Source: IDS-8 sp040902105 (GTDB taxonomy: Bacteria; Pseudomonadota; Gammaproteobacteria; Steroidobacterales; Woeseiaceae). Taken from it: DNA of 64,000 nt. Below are positions 1 to 9,802 of this stretch, piece after piece (the stretch's first letter is position 1; each line of letters begins with the position of its first letter). A program made the translations under genes and the position numbers. The notes beneath the pieces were generated by a model. It did not search any database. It saw only the letters and a list, made by a program, of their open reading frames with translations, and was not told where the DNA came from. The stretch covers positions 1 to 64,000 of the forward strand of contig JBBDXW010000054.1 of NCBI GenBank assembly GCA_040902105.1, read 5' to 3'.

Positions 1-1107
1 GGTCGGAGTAGGGCCGTCTGACGCGTGGTTCTCAATGGCACAATAGACGGAAGCTTGTCGTTCCCGTTTATTCATCCAGCCATTCAGGCGGCCATCCGTA
101 CATACTGGTGATGGAGGCCGCCGGACCCGGTTGAGCTCAATTATTCGTCCTTGCTCTGGCCTCTGGGTTCGCCGTCGTTCCGGCGGGTCCTTATATAAGG
201 AGAGATGAGTCCGCGCGCCGTGGTAGTAGTCGAAGTAACTTGCGAGAATTCGTCTGAGATGAAGCTCGCCCAAGACAATCATGTGATCCAGACACTCCCG
301 GCGAATCGAGCCAATTACACGTTCGGCGTACGGATTCTGCCAGGGTGAACGAGGAGCAGTGCAGATTTCGCGGATTTTGAGGGCTTCAACCTGCCGGCGG
401 AACATCTCGCCGTAGATCGAATCGCGATCCCGGAGGAGGTATGTGGGCGCTTCTTCGGTACCGCAGGCTTCCAGGAGCTGCCGTGCCGTCCAGGCGGCCG
501 TCGGGTGATCGGTAACATTGAAGTGCACTATCCGTCTTCGGTCGTGGCGCAGGATCACTAGCACGAACAGGACTTTGAATGTGGCTGACGGTACGGTGAA
601 GAAATCGAGGGCGATGAGATCCTTCGCGTGGTTATCGAGAAAGGCCCGCCACGATTGAGAGGGTGGGCCACGGCGCTTGACCATGTACTTCGAGACCGTC
701 GCTTCAGAGATGTCGATTCCCAACTTCAACAACTCGCCATGGATCCGCGGTGCGCCCCAAAGCGGATTGGCCCGACACATACGATGTATCAAGTGTCGAA
801 TCTCGGAACGAATCTTTGGTCGGCCGCGACCACGGCTCTTCCAGCGCCAGTAATAGCGAAAACCCTGGCGATGCCAGCGAACAACCGTGTCAGGCTGAAC
901 GATATGTAATGCTCCTCGCCACTCGGTCCAAATTCTCGACAGCATTACCCAGAACAAACGATCAGCAGTGTCGAGTCGCGGCCGAGGATGGCGGTGCTTC
1001 AAGACGGCCAACTGCTGCCGAAGAGCCAGATTCTCGGCAGCAAGGCCTTGTCGAGTACGCGCCGCCGCAAACAGTGTGCAGATGAAGATTCCAAGCCATT
1101 TGCGCAT
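1..1107 (-). CDS. IS-type DDE integrase/transposase, open at the left edge
   Basis: The minus strand reads without a stop from an ATG at 1107 to base 1. Visible parts are an N-terminal region, a helix-turn-helix around NPLWGAPRIHGELLKLGI, and an rve-type DDE core: first Asp in LIALDFFTVPS, second in YLLRDRDSIYG, Glu in NPYAERVIGSIRRECLDH. All three acidic residues are present, so the catalytic domain looks intact. The tail is odd. The usual ending GGLHHQYVRMAA plus TGA (84-86) is readable only in a neighbouring frame, so a one-base indel near 125-135 moves the ribosome past the natural stop. The protein therefore gains a foreign tail that continues out of the window. It belongs to the integrase core domain family; I cannot fix the exact IS family. 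No terminal inverted repeat was recognised. Confidence 0.8.
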   Translation of the reverse strand, partial: MRKWLGIFICTLFAAARTRQGLAAENLALRQQLAVLKHRHPRPRLDTADRLFWVMLSRIWTEWRGALHIVQPDTVVRWHRQGFRYYWRWKSRGRGRPKIRSEIRHLIHRMCRANPLWGAPRIHGELLKLGIDISEATVSKYMVKRRGPPSQSWRAFLDNHAKDLIALDFFTVPSATFKVLFVLVILRHDRRRIVHFNVTDHPTAAWTARQLLEACGTEEAPTYLLRDRDSIYGEMFRRQVEALKIREICTAPRSPWQNPYAERVIGSIRRECLDHMIVLGELHLRRILASYFDYYHGARTHLSLYKDPPERRRTQRPEQGRIIELNRVRRPPSPVCTDGRLNGWMNKRERQASVYCAIENHASDGPTPT

Positions 1108-1166
1108 TGCCGAAAGGCTAGCCGTAAATGGTGGAATAAGGCAATAGAATCAATGCGGACAAATAT

Positions 1167-2191
1167 TCAGGAGGGACAGGCATCATGAAACAGGCGGCGC
1201 GCATACTCCTGATCCAGCGACTCGAGCTTTTTCAGAAGCCCGAAAGCAGGTGCTTGCGACACCAAAAGATAAGGATTTTCCGGATGCTTCTTCGACCTGT
1301 TCGATGAGATAGCGACGCTCATAGCAAGCCTGGTTTCAATCAAGCCGAACAAGACATCGATCTCCGCAGACTGCAGAGTTGACCCTGGCAATAGCCGCGA
1401 ATGAGAGCAGTGGCTGCGGAGAGGATATCCCCAACCTGCAAGAGAGCATGCGCCAGCGTCACGGCCAGCTCGTTGATCACCCGACCACGGCACATATCTC
1501 CGAAATCGATGAGCCCCGCGATCGCCGTTGGGTCTGTCTCGTCCACGAGTACGTTGTTCTCGTTTGCATCCTGATGCGTGATGCCGCTGCGAAGGTATTT
1601 AAGTCGTGGCGCGATATCGGCTTCATAGCGCTCGAAGACCCGCAAGGCCAGCATGCGGTAATCCGCATTGACGATGTCGCCTGTGAAAGGACAGCAGGCG
1701 CTTGCATTATCGAGTGCCCAAAGAAACCCGGGCCGGTTCGCCGCCGGGTGCTCGAAGCTTTGCAACGCCCGTGAAAGACGTCCCATGAAAATGCCCAGCG
1801 TTTCGAACAGCTCTGGAAAAGGCGCGGCGCCCACCGAGAAAGGGCGGCCGTCCAGATACGTAAGCAGACGCACCTGGTGGATGCCGGCGATACTGGGCAC
1901 TTCACAGGATTCCGCGCCGTCCATTGTCGGGACCAGCCTCGGCAGACGAAGATCGGGATCGGCACCGGCAAGGTGCAGGAGCGTAGCGGTCTGCAGATCG
2001 ATAAGCGCCTTTTCCTCGGCGGCGTTCGCTACTTTCAGGACGAAATTGCCACTCGGGGTTCGCACAAGGGCATTCTGGTCGCGCTCGCTGTCGAGCCTCT
2101 TGATTGAGCCAGTTACTCCGAATCGCGTCTTTGCGATCGCACCAAGTTCGGCGTCTGAGAAACATGGCGGAGGGCAGTCGAATACCGACAT
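1167..2191 (-). pseudogene. Hydroxylysine-kinase-like phosphotransferase, frameshifted
   Basis: The first 283 codons (2191 down to 1340) encode an APH/choline-kinase-fold phosphotransferase. Visible are an N-lobe with NFVLKVAN, a catalytic loop ITHQDANENNVLVDE and a metal-binding IAGLIDFGDM. At about 1375-1385 the frame breaks inside the C-terminal helix region (after IRGYCQG). The family continuation, SAEIDVLFGLIETRLAMSV then NPYLLVSQAPAFGLLKKL, follows in the next frame to a stop at 1167. Rejoined length is about 341 residues, normal for hydroxylysine or ethanolamine kinases that sit with, or are fused to, class III aminotransferase-like phospho-lyases. Such a lyase is intact at 38156-39439. 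The catalytic residues lie before the lesion, but a C-terminal loss of about 70 residues makes function doubtful. A sequencing error is the alternative. Confidence 0.75.
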
Positions 2192-2272
2192 TGGGCTGCT
2201 GTCTGCGACGGAAATGAGCGGCTACCTCAGTACGCGAGATGCCAGAAACCGTACGGTATCGGATGAATGCGG

Positions 2273-3037
2273 CTAGTCGTGAGACCACTGACTGCAGAGA
2301 CCACCTGTGGTTTCTGCCCCATCCATCACATAGACCTGTCCGCTCGCGAATGCACCGTCTTCGGAAGCCAGGAAAGCGAATAAGGCTGCAATTTCCTCCG
2401 GTTTCGCGTGCCGGCCAAGTGGAATCTTGCGGTTCACGGCGTCGAGCATTGCGTCGGTGTACTCGGCACGTTGCATCGGCGTGAGCACGTAACCGGGAGA
2501 AACGGCGTTGACGCGGACGGTGGGCGCCAATTCGAGTGCCATCGCGAGGGTGAGCCCGATCACGCCACCTTTGCTGGCGCTGTAGTCCGCATAGTGGGGA
2601 TAACCGGTGGACCCACCGGTGGAGGCGGTGTTCAGGATAACTCCGGAACCCTTGTCGACCATGTGGCGTGCGGCGGTCTGTGCCATGTAAAAGACACCCC
2701 GCAGATTCACGCCCAGCACCGCATCAAGTTCCTCCGGAGTAATGTCGAGGAAATCGTGCCGTATGCTGATGCCGGCGTTATTGATGAGCACGTCGACGGA
2801 TCCCATGCGATCGACGGCCTCGGAGAATGCTGCCTTGACCTGCTCGAGGCTCGAGACGTCGGCGGCAATCGCGGCGGTCAGCTTTGGCAGTTCCCGCTCT
2901 ACTCTCGCTCGTGCCTCGGCACTGCGGTCGATGACGCAAACGGTACAGCCCTCCTCGAGAAAGCGCTGCGCGGTAGCCTGGCCGATGCCACTCGCGCCAC
3001 CGGTTACGACCACGTTCTTTCCCGTCAAACCTCGCAT
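2273..3037 (-). CDS. SDR family NAD(P)-dependent oxidoreductase
   Basis: A 254-residue classical short-chain dehydrogenase. The cofactor loop TGGASGIG is near residue 12, the DVSSLEQ acidic stretch near 60 and the NNAG motif near 86. The catalytic Ser lies in LNTASTGGSTG and the YxxxK pair in YSASKGG near residue 155. The C-terminal segment SGQVYVMDGAETTGG is typical of the FabG-like subgroup. It is cytosolic and interconverts an alcohol and a ketone; the substrate cannot be read from sequence. It lies about 90 bases downstream of a second SDR on the same strand, so the two are probably co-transcribed. The adjacent aminotransferase and amidase run the other way. Confidence 0.9.
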   Translation of the reverse strand: MRGLTGKNVVVTGGASGIGQATAQRFLEEGCTVCVIDRSAEARARVERELPKLTAAIAADVSSLEQVKAAFSEAVDRMGSVDVLINNAGISIRHDFLDITPEELDAVLGVNLRGVFYMAQTAARHMVDKGSGVILNTASTGGSTGYPHYADYSASKGGVIGLTLAMALELAPTVRVNAVSPGYVLTPMQRAEYTDAMLDAVNRKIPLGRHAKPEEIAALFAFLASEDGAFASGQVYVMDGAETTGGLCSQWSHD

Positions 3038-3128
3038 TGCTCACCTCGAGTCAGTAAATACACGATAAATCTCCTGCAGTCTGGTTGCCATGCACGGCTA
3101 AACTGGTTGCGCCACACGTCACCCGGCG

Positions 3129-3890
3129 TCAACCGGCCACGCCGCCACCGTCCACCGGCAGAACAGCGCCGGTAATGAACGACGCCTCCTCGGACGCGAG
3201 AAACAGGGCGGCACGCGCAATCTCGATCGGCTCGCCCATGCGCCCGAGAGGCCGATCGGAGGCGGCTTCTACATAAGCCTCCCAGGTCATGCCTTGATTC
3301 CTGGCATCTTCGCGCTCCATTGGCGTCACCGTGTCACCCGTACAGATGCAGTTGACGCGAACGCCCTGCCGGCCGTGATCCATCGCCATCGCCTTGGTCA
3401 TCACGATCAGGCCGCCCTTGGCGGCACAATAGGCCATCGCGCGTTTGCCACCGGTGTAGCCCCAGCCCGAACTGTTGTTGACGATCGAACCGCCGCCGCC
3501 TTTGATCATGTGCGGCAGCGCGTACTTGGACATGAGAAAGCTGCCCTTGAGGCTGGTATCCACCTGCACATCGAACTCTTCCTCGCTGCAGTCGATCGTG
3601 TCGTTCGCAACGTAGACGCCGGCGTTGTTGAATAGCACGTCCAATCCGCTGAAAGCCGCGACGGTTTCCTCAACGGCGCGCTCGCAGTCCTTTGCCAGCC
3701 GCACATCTGCCTGAATGAACAACCCCTTCGATCCGAGCTTGTCGAGCTCCGCGACCACGTCCTCGCCGCGTTCCCGATCGCGCCCGGTGATTGCTACCTT
3801 TGCGCCTTCCTCTGCGAAAAGAAGCGCCGTTGCCCGACCGATGCCGGATGTACCGCCGGTGATCAAAGCTACTTTGTTCGTCAGGCGCAT
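3129..3890 (-). CDS. SDR family oxidoreductase (second copy)
   Basis: A 253-residue classical SDR when started at the ATG at 3890 (MRLTNKVALITGG). This start is preferred because GGGGA lies just upstream and it places the TGGTSGIG cofactor loop at the usual position. An in-frame ATG at 3974 would add 28 residues of unconvincing sequence. Also visible are NNAG near residue 90, Ser in IVNNSSGWGYTGG, Tyr and Lys in YCAAKGG, and the C-terminal ITGAVLPVDGG. It differs clearly from its downstream neighbour at 2273-3037, so the pair may catalyse successive steps rather than being a recent duplicate. Substrate unknown. Confidence 0.9.
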   Translation of the reverse strand: MRLTNKVALITGGTSGIGRATALLFAEEGAKVAITGRDRERGEDVVAELDKLGSKGLFIQADVRLAKDCERAVEETVAAFSGLDVLFNNAGVYVANDTIDCSEEEFDVQVDTSLKGSFLMSKYALPHMIKGGGGSIVNNSSGWGYTGGKRAMAYCAAKGGLIVMTKAMAMDHGRQGVRVNCICTGDTVTPMEREDARNQGMTWEAYVEAASDRPLGRMGEPIEIARAALFLASEEASFITGAVLPVDGGGVAG

Positions 3891-4141
3891 GCGCTTCCCC
3901 TTTACCTGTCGAGATTGGGCGAAGAAAGTTTCATCACCGCCTCCCGGAGCACGGGGAATCATACGTTTGTGCAAACTGACTGCAAGGCATCTTCATCATA
4001 TGCAGTCCGGCACGTCGAACGTCCGGGGAAGTGACGCACGCGGCCCGCGTTTCAGATTATGCACCCCGGTAAGCCGGTTGTTGTAGTTGCGCGGCGGCGG
4101 CAGCAAGATGGCGAAGATTTCGCAGCCCGGGGTGACGACTG

Positions 4142-5317
4142 ATGGAAATACCACGATTCGAGATGGAACGGGCGCAGTGCCTTTACGAGAACGAGGTGAA
4201 GTTCAACCTCTCGGAAAGCGGGGTGCGGCCTTTGAGCCTGGACGAGCTGTTGCCGGATCCGGATCAGCGCGCGGCGCTTACTGCGGAGCGGCTCTGCTAT
4301 CCGCACTCCAAGGGCCGGGTGCGTTTGCGTCAGAACATTGCCGCCTTTTATGGCGTCGGAGATGAAGACTCGGTCACCGTTACGAACGGCGGATCGGAGG
4401 CCAATTACATGACGCTATGGGGCCTGGTGGATAAGACAGACCGGGTCGCGTTCATGATCCCCAACTACATGCAGGGCTCGGGTATCGGGACGATCTACGG
4501 CCGCCGGGTCGATACCTATCGCCTCGTAATGCAGAAAGACCCGACAGGCGCACTCAAGTGGCACCTGGACCTCGACAGCCTGAAGCAGGCGGTCAAGCCG
4601 AGCACGAAGGTCATTGTCGTCACGAACCCGAACAATCCGACCGGGGCCGTACTGAACGATGCTGAAATGGATGCGATCGTCACAGCGGCGGACCGGGTGG
4701 GGGCATGGCTCGTCGCCGACGAAATTTACCGTGGCGCGGAAGTTGATGGGCCGCTGACGTCGACCTTTGCGGGACGCTACGACAAAGTGGTCGTCACGGC
4801 CGGGCTGTCAAAGGCTTTCGGCTTGCCCGGCCTCAGGACTGGTTGGATCGTCGCGCCATCGAAACTGATCCGACATTTGGTGCAGTACCACGACTACCTC
4901 ACACTGACGCCAGGCTACCTTTCCGATTACCTCGCAGACATCGTAATGGAGCCGGTACGTCGTGACTCGATACTCGAACGCACACGGTCGATCGTTCGCA
5001 GCAACCTGCCACATCTGGAAAACTGGCTGGCCGATCACGCAGAGATCCTCGATTTCGCGCGGCCGCAGGCAGGTGCCATCTGCATGATCCGTTATCGGCT
5101 GCCGATCGCCTCCGAGCCGCTTTACAGCCGCTTCCGACGGGAACGTTCTGTACTCGTCACGCCGGCCACTCACTTTGGAATCACAGGCAAGTATTTCCGC
5201 GTCGGCTTCGGCTACGATCTCGATCACCTGATGGCGGGCTTGAAGGAACTCGATCCGCCGCTGGCGGAACTGCAACAACGTGGCCGAGCCGCCGCCGGGC
5301 GGAGGGCCACGGCGTAG
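4142..5317 (+). CDS. Class I/II PLP-dependent aminotransferase
   Basis: 391 residues, fold type I. The PLP site is clear: NPNNPTGA, the Asp/Tyr of VADEIYRG, and the Schiff-base lysine in GLSKAFGLPGLRTGW (Lys224). TNGGSEANYMTL near residue 85 is the phosphate-binding region. The C-terminal small domain ends near residue 375, followed by an Arg/Ala-rich tail. The family includes aspartate/aromatic transaminases and capreomycidine-synthase-like enzymes, and I cannot choose among them. It heads a co-directional run: the amidase begins 23 bases after its stop, so the two likely share a transcript. It is divergent from the SDR pair across a 250-base intergenic region that probably carries both promoters. 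Confidence 0.88.
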   Translation: MEIPRFEMERAQCLYENEVKFNLSESGVRPLSLDELLPDPDQRAALTAERLCYPHSKGRVRLRQNIAAFYGVGDEDSVTVTNGGSEANYMTLWGLVDKTDRVAFMIPNYMQGSGIGTIYGRRVDTYRLVMQKDPTGALKWHLDLDSLKQAVKPSTKVIVVTNPNNPTGAVLNDAEMDAIVTAADRVGAWLVADEIYRGAEVDGPLTSTFAGRYDKVVVTAGLSKAFGLPGLRTGWIVAPSKLIRHLVQYHDYLTLTPGYLSDYLADIVMEPVRRDSILERTRSIVRSNLPHLENWLADHAEILDFARPQAGAICMIRYRLPIASEPLYSRFRRERSVLVTPATHFGITGKYFRVGFGYDLDHLMAGLKELDPPLAELQQRGRAAAGRRATA

Positions 5318-5340
5318 CTGGCGATTTTAGCGGCGAGGTC

Positions 5341-6918
5341 ATGAGATCTATCGCGTTACTGGTTGTTGTGGCATCACTTGTGTCGGAACCGGCCGGCGCA
5401 GGTGCTGCTCATGCCAGTAACGAGGGCGATTTCCGCATCGAAGAGGCGACCATCGCCGACGTCCATCGGGCAATCGAGAAGGGCCAGGTTACTGCGCGGC
5501 AGCTGGTGCTGCAGTCGTTGCAGCGCATCGAAGCTTTCGACAAAGCCGGTCCTGCCCTCAACGCAATCATTACGATCAACCCGCGTGCTTTGGAGCGGGC
5601 CGATGAACTCGATGCCCTGTTTGCAGAGGAAGGGCTCGTCGGTGCGCTGCACGGCATCCCGGTCATCGTGAAGGACAACTATGACACCGGTGATATGCCG
5701 ACCAGTGCGGGCTCGCTGTCGCTGAAGCAATCCTTGCCGCCGGACGATGCTTATCAGGTGCGCAGACTGCGTGAAGAAGGCGCGATCATCATCGCCAAAG
5801 CCAATATGTACGAATTTGCTTTTTCGCCCTACGAAACGGTCGGCTCGGCATTACCCGGCTATACCCGTAATCCTTATGCACTGAACCGGGTTACGGCCGG
5901 CTCCAGTGGCGGCACGGCAGCTGCGGTCGCGGCGAGTTTTGCCATGGTAGGCCTGGGCACCGATACCGGGAATTCGATTCGGGGTCCGTCTTCCCATACC
6001 GCGCTTGTCGGCATTCGTTCAACGATGGGCTTGACCAGCCGCGATGGCATCGTGCCGCTCTATCTCGATCACGACGTTGGCGGACCGATGGCGCGGACTG
6101 TTGAGGACGCGGCGCTCGTTCTCAGCGTAATCGCGGGCCACGACCCGGCCGACTCGGTCACCGAGGCGGCCCTCGGTGTGGACCACGGCGACTACAGGCG
6201 CTATCTGGAAAGAGGCGGCTTGCGGGGCGCGCGCATCGGCATTTTGCGGCAGCTGTCAAACCGCGACGGCGCAGATGCAGAGGTTCTGGCGCGCTTCGAG
6301 CAAGCACTCGAGGCTATGCGAAACGCCGGTGCGGCGGTCGTCGATGCGCTACTGATTCCGGAACTCGCCAAACTCGTGCCGCCCGTTCAAGGCGATGCGC
6401 TGACCGTCTGGTGCCCGAGCTTCCGGACGGATCTCGAAGGTTACCTCGCGTCCCTTGGCGCCGCGGCGCCCGTCACGACGCTGCAGCAGATTATCGATTC
6501 CGGCCAGTTTCATCCGGACGTCGGGGCGGACCTGGAGTACTTCCAGCGCCAGCCACCACCGGACCAGAACCACGATTGCCGGGCCTCAGTCGGCAACAGG
6601 GAATTGCTGCGCAGAAGCGTCCGCGCGCTGCTCAATGAGCATCGGCTGGATGCGCTCGCCTTCCCGACCTGGAGTAATCCGCCCCGGCTCATCGGGGACC
6701 TCAACACGCCGCATGGAGACAATAGCCAGCATATTGCCCCGCACGCCGGTTTCCCGGCGATCACCGTGCCGATGGGATATGTCCATGATGGTTTGCCGGT
6801 CGGCCTGCAGCTAACAGGAGATGCTTTTAGTGAGCCGGTTCTGATTCGCCTTGCCTATGCGTTCGAGCAGTCGACCCAGCATCGCAGGCCGCCGCCCATC
6901 ACGCCCGCGCTGGATTGA
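5341..6918 (+). CDS. Secreted amidase-signature hydrolase
   Basis: 525 residues of the amidase-signature family. An N-terminal hydrophobic segment (residues 4-22, ending AGAGAAHAS) looks like a Sec signal peptide, so the enzyme is probably periplasmic. The Ser-cisSer-Lys triad is visible: Lys111 in VIVKDNYD, Ser188/189 in AGSSGGTAA and Ser212 in GTDTGNSIRGPSS. It hydrolyses amide bonds; the substrate may be an N-acyl amine, a short peptide amide or a small amide. Coupled to the preceding aminotransferase (23-base gap) it could release an amine or amino acid outside the cytoplasm. Length is normal for the family and no lesions are seen. Confidence 0.9.
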   Translation: MRSIALLVVVASLVSEPAGAGAAHASNEGDFRIEEATIADVHRAIEKGQVTARQLVLQSLQRIEAFDKAGPALNAIITINPRALERADELDALFAEEGLVGALHGIPVIVKDNYDTGDMPTSAGSLSLKQSLPPDDAYQVRRLREEGAIIIAKANMYEFAFSPYETVGSALPGYTRNPYALNRVTAGSSGGTAAAVAASFAMVGLGTDTGNSIRGPSSHTALVGIRSTMGLTSRDGIVPLYLDHDVGGPMARTVEDAALVLSVIAGHDPADSVTEAALGVDHGDYRRYLERGGLRGARIGILRQLSNRDGADAEVLARFEQALEAMRNAGAAVVDALLIPELAKLVPPVQGDALTVWCPSFRTDLEGYLASLGAAAPVTTLQQIIDSGQFHPDVGADLEYFQRQPPPDQNHDCRASVGNRELLRRSVRALLNEHRLDALAFPTWSNPPRLIGDLNTPHGDNSQHIAPHAGFPAITVPMGYVHDGLPVGLQLTGDAFSEPVLIRLAYAFEQSTQHRRPPPITPALD

Positions 6919-6969
6919 CGGGCTTCGCCATCCCGAAGCTACGGACGCAACAACCAGGGAGCGGGCGAA

Positions 6970-7014
6970 TTGACAGAAAATATCCCGACCTGCAATATGG
7001 CATTCCAAATGGCA
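6970..7014 (+). promoter_or_regulatory. Candidate promoter and operator upstream of the GntR gene
   Basis: TTGACA at 6970-6975 is followed after 17 bases by CAATAT at 6993-6998, a good -35 box with a weak -10. Overlapping the -10 is a direct repeat, ATGGCA at 6997-7002 and again at 7009-7014, which could be an operator for the downstream regulator itself. The 9-mer ATTCCAAAT (7002-7010) lies between the repeat units and recurs at 9914-9922 just ahead of the TonB receptor start. Assignment is by eye only. Confidence 0.35.
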
Positions 7015-7036
7015 CGACTTAGAATGTAAAGCTGCA

Positions 7037-7741
7037 GTGGCTGCGGACAAAAGCCTGTTAAACGATAACGTTTATGCTCGGTTGCGTGAGTTAATTCTCT
7101 CGAATCAATTGCGCCCGGGCGAAAAGCTCGTGGACAGGGATTTGGCGGCGCGCCTGGACGTCAGCAGGACTCCGGTTCGACACGCCCTTGGCCGGTTGGC
7201 GATGATGGGCTTGGTTGATGCACGCAGTCGACGTGGTTACTACGTGGCCCAATATTCGCCGGAACAGATGTCCGACCTGTATGAGTTTCGGAAGATTCTC
7301 GAAGTCAATTCTGCCAGGCTCGCCGCACAAAATGCCAAACCTGCTCATCTACGTGAGTTCAACGACATACTCAGTAAATTACAAGAGCTTGCTACAAACC
7401 CGGAGCACCGGGCAAGGACAGTTGAAATCGACTTGCAGATTCACGACCTGATTGCGCGCCCAAGCGGAAATTCTGCGTTGCACCAGGCCAGTCGTATTCT
7501 GATGGACAAATTGAAATGTTTTATCTGGGTGGATTGGCTGAGTGCCGCTTCGGTGACCGATTTGGCATCGATCGCTTCCGCTCATCGTGATCATCAGGCG
7601 TTACTCGATCGCATCATCGAGAAGGACGCGGAGGGCGCCGCCGAACTCATGGGTGTGCATATCGACAAGGCACGGCAAGGGCTGATTAAAATGCTCCAGG
7701 ACCGAGCGGCTCTTCGAAGCGTCGTTGTTTCCGCTAAGTAG
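7037..7741 (+). CDS. GntR-family regulator, FCD subfamily
   Basis: 234 residues from a GTG start. The N-terminal winged helix-turn-helix (about residues 8-75) has the GntR signature LRPGEKLVDRDLAARLDVSR and the RTPVRHALGRLAMMGLV recognition region. The C-terminal all-helical FCD domain (about 85-220) is a ligand-binding module that commonly senses organic acids or amino-acid derivatives and often binds a metal. It probably controls the flanking genes: the amidase upstream and the sulfotransferase/receptor genes downstream. It stands 119 bases after the amidase with its own candidate promoter, and 36 bases before the next gene. Confidence 0.9.
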   Translation: MAADKSLLNDNVYARLRELILSNQLRPGEKLVDRDLAARLDVSRTPVRHALGRLAMMGLVDARSRRGYYVAQYSPEQMSDLYEFRKILEVNSARLAAQNAKPAHLREFNDILSKLQELATNPEHRARTVEIDLQIHDLIARPSGNSALHQASRILMDKLKCFIWVDWLSAASVTDLASIASAHRDHQALLDRIIEKDAEGAAELMGVHIDKARQGLIKMLQDRAALRSVVVSAK

Positions 7742-7777
7742 AAATCCTACCGCCCGGCTTCCCTGGTTCAAGCGACC

Positions 7778-9802
7778 ATGAGTACAGCTGAACCTACGGG
7801 TACGCTGGACGTCGCGTTGGCACGCACCACCAGGATGCTTAAGCTCGACCCGAGGCTGGCGGCGGAGCAGGCACTCGAGATACTGAAAGCCGTGCCCCGC
7901 TATCCTCCGGCCTTACTGTTGCTGGCGGCTGCGCGCCGCCAATCGGGAGATTCGCAAGCGGCGCTGAATTTGATCGAGCCACTGCTAGACGAGCAGCCCA
8001 CCTGGACTGCGGCCCACTTCGAGTACGGACTTGCGCTTGCAGCCGTCGGCCGTGGAGACAAAGCCATCAATTCTCTACAGCGGACTGTCGAACTGAAGCC
8101 CGACCATACCGAGGCGTGGCGCGTTCTTGGCGATCACCTTACGGCCGTTGGCGACAATCAAGCAGCTGACGCCGCCTATACGCGGCACATTTGCTGCTCG
8201 ACCAAAGCTCCGGTACTACGACAGGCTGCTGCGGCAATGGTCCGCAACGATATTCCGGTCGCGGAGCAGCTTTTGAAGAAGCACCTGGCGAACGTACCAA
8301 CCGACGTGCCTGCAATTCGCATGCTGGCCGAGGTCGCCGTGCGCTGCGGCCATGATGAGGACGCAGTCAATTTGCTTTTGCGCTGCCTCGAACTGGCGCC
8401 GAGTTTTGCAGCGGCCCGCTTCAACTATGCTGTGTTGCTGCATCGACGCAACGATTCCTCTGCCGCCATGGCCGAGTTGCAACTCTTGCTGGCTGCCGAA
8501 CCTCGGAATCCGAGCTACCGAAATCTTCTTGCGGTAGGTCTCAGCAGAATCGGGGAGTACGAACGGTCCAGCGAGATCTATTCGGAACTGCTTCGCGAGT
8601 ACGAGGGCAACAGCAAGATCTGGTTGAGTTACGGTCATGTATTGAAGACGGAAGGGCGTCAAGCCGAATGCATCGATGCCTACCGGAAGAGTATCGAACG
8701 TGAACCCGCTTTCGGGGAGGCATACTGGAGCCTTGCTAATCTGAAGACGTTTCGGTTTACGGACGCTGATCTGGTGTCGATGCATAGACAATTAAGCGAC
8801 AGCCGGCTGAGCGATGAGGATCGGGTACACCTGCATTTTGCGCTTGGGAAGGCATACGAAGACAAAAAAGAGTTTGCCCGGTCGTTCGAGCATTACTCGA
8901 AGGGCAACCAGTTGTACCGTGTCGGCAACGGCTATGACGCGGACCTGAACACGGCCCGCGTAAAGCGCTTGAAGCAAGTCTTCACCCGGCAAGTGTTCGA
9001 GCAGCGTGCGCGTTATGGTTGTGATGCCAAGGCACCAATTTTTATTGTCGGCATGCCACGCTCCGGCTCGACGCTCCTGGAGCAGATTCTGGCTTGTCAT
9101 ACGAAAATCGAAGGAACGTCGGAGTTGCCGGCTATGATTTCGCTGGCGAAGGAGCTGCGGGAAGAGTCCGCTACGGAGGAAATCGCCGCATACGCTGAGA
9201 GTCTGGTGTCGAAGAGCGCCAGCGAACTGCGCAAGCTGGGTGAGCGGTATCTCGAACGCACAAAGATCTACCGTAAGACGGATCGCCCCTTTTTCATCGA
9301 CAAGATGCCCAACAACTTTCTCTACATCGGGCTGATTCAGTTGGCGCTACCGCACGCCAGAATTATCGACGCGCGTCGACATCCGCTGGGTTGTTGTCTC
9401 TCCAATTTCAAGCAGTACTATGCACGTGGCCAGAATTTCAGCTACAGCCTGGAGGACTTGGGACGTTTCTACAGAGACTACGTGGAATTGATGGCTCACT
9501 TTGAGCAAGTGCTTCCGCCGGGGCGCGTTCACCGCGTGTTCTACGAGCGTACGATCGCAGACACGGAGGCTGTTGTGCGTGAGGTGCTCGAGTATTGCGG
9601 ACTGGACTTCGAGCCGGCATGCCTGCGATTTTACGAAAGCCAGCGGCCTGTGCGGACCGCGAGTTCCGAGCAAGTAAGGCGCCCGATAAACACCGAGGGG
9701 ATAGAGCAGTGGTGGCATTACGAGAACTGGCTGAGCCCCCTGAAGCGGGAGCTTGGCGACGTCCTTGAGGTGTACCCGCAGGTACCCGGGCGCCTGTCAT
9801 GA
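7778..9802 (+). CDS. TPR-repeat sulfotransferase family protein (copy 1)
   Basis: 674 residues. Residues 1-400 are tandem tetratricopeptide repeats (for example the segments around AHFEYGLALAAVGRGDKAI and AWRVLGDHLTAVGDNQAA). The C-terminal 250 residues are a sulfotransferase domain: the PAPS 5'-phosphosulfate loop is FIVGMPRSGSTLLEQIL near residue 420, and the 3'-phosphate region is around RRHPLGCCLSNFKQYYARG. No signal peptide or membrane segment is seen, so it is probably cytosolic and acts on a protein or a peptide held by the TPR superhelix. The acceptor is unknown. A TonB receptor follows after 139 bases. Two paralogues lie at 25011-27023 and 29338-31389. Confidence 0.88.
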   Translation: MSTAEPTGTLDVALARTTRMLKLDPRLAAEQALEILKAVPRYPPALLLLAAARRQSGDSQAALNLIEPLLDEQPTWTAAHFEYGLALAAVGRGDKAINSLQRTVELKPDHTEAWRVLGDHLTAVGDNQAADAAYTRHICCSTKAPVLRQAAAAMVRNDIPVAEQLLKKHLANVPTDVPAIRMLAEVAVRCGHDEDAVNLLLRCLELAPSFAAARFNYAVLLHRRNDSSAAMAELQLLLAAEPRNPSYRNLLAVGLSRIGEYERSSEIYSELLREYEGNSKIWLSYGHVLKTEGRQAECIDAYRKSIEREPAFGEAYWSLANLKTFRFTDADLVSMHRQLSDSRLSDEDRVHLHFALGKAYEDKKEFARSFEHYSKGNQLYRVGNGYDADLNTARVKRLKQVFTRQVFEQRARYGCDAKAPIFIVGMPRSGSTLLEQILACHTKIEGTSELPAMISLAKELREESATEEIAAYAESLVSKSASELRKLGERYLERTKIYRKTDRPFFIDKMPNNFLYIGLIQLALPHARIIDARRHPLGCCLSNFKQYYARGQNFSYSLEDLGRFYRDYVELMAHFEQVLPPGRVHRVFYERTIADTEAVVREVLEYCGLDFEPACLRFYESQRPVRTASSEQVRRPINTEGIEQWWHYENWLSPLKRELGDVLEVYPQVPGRLS

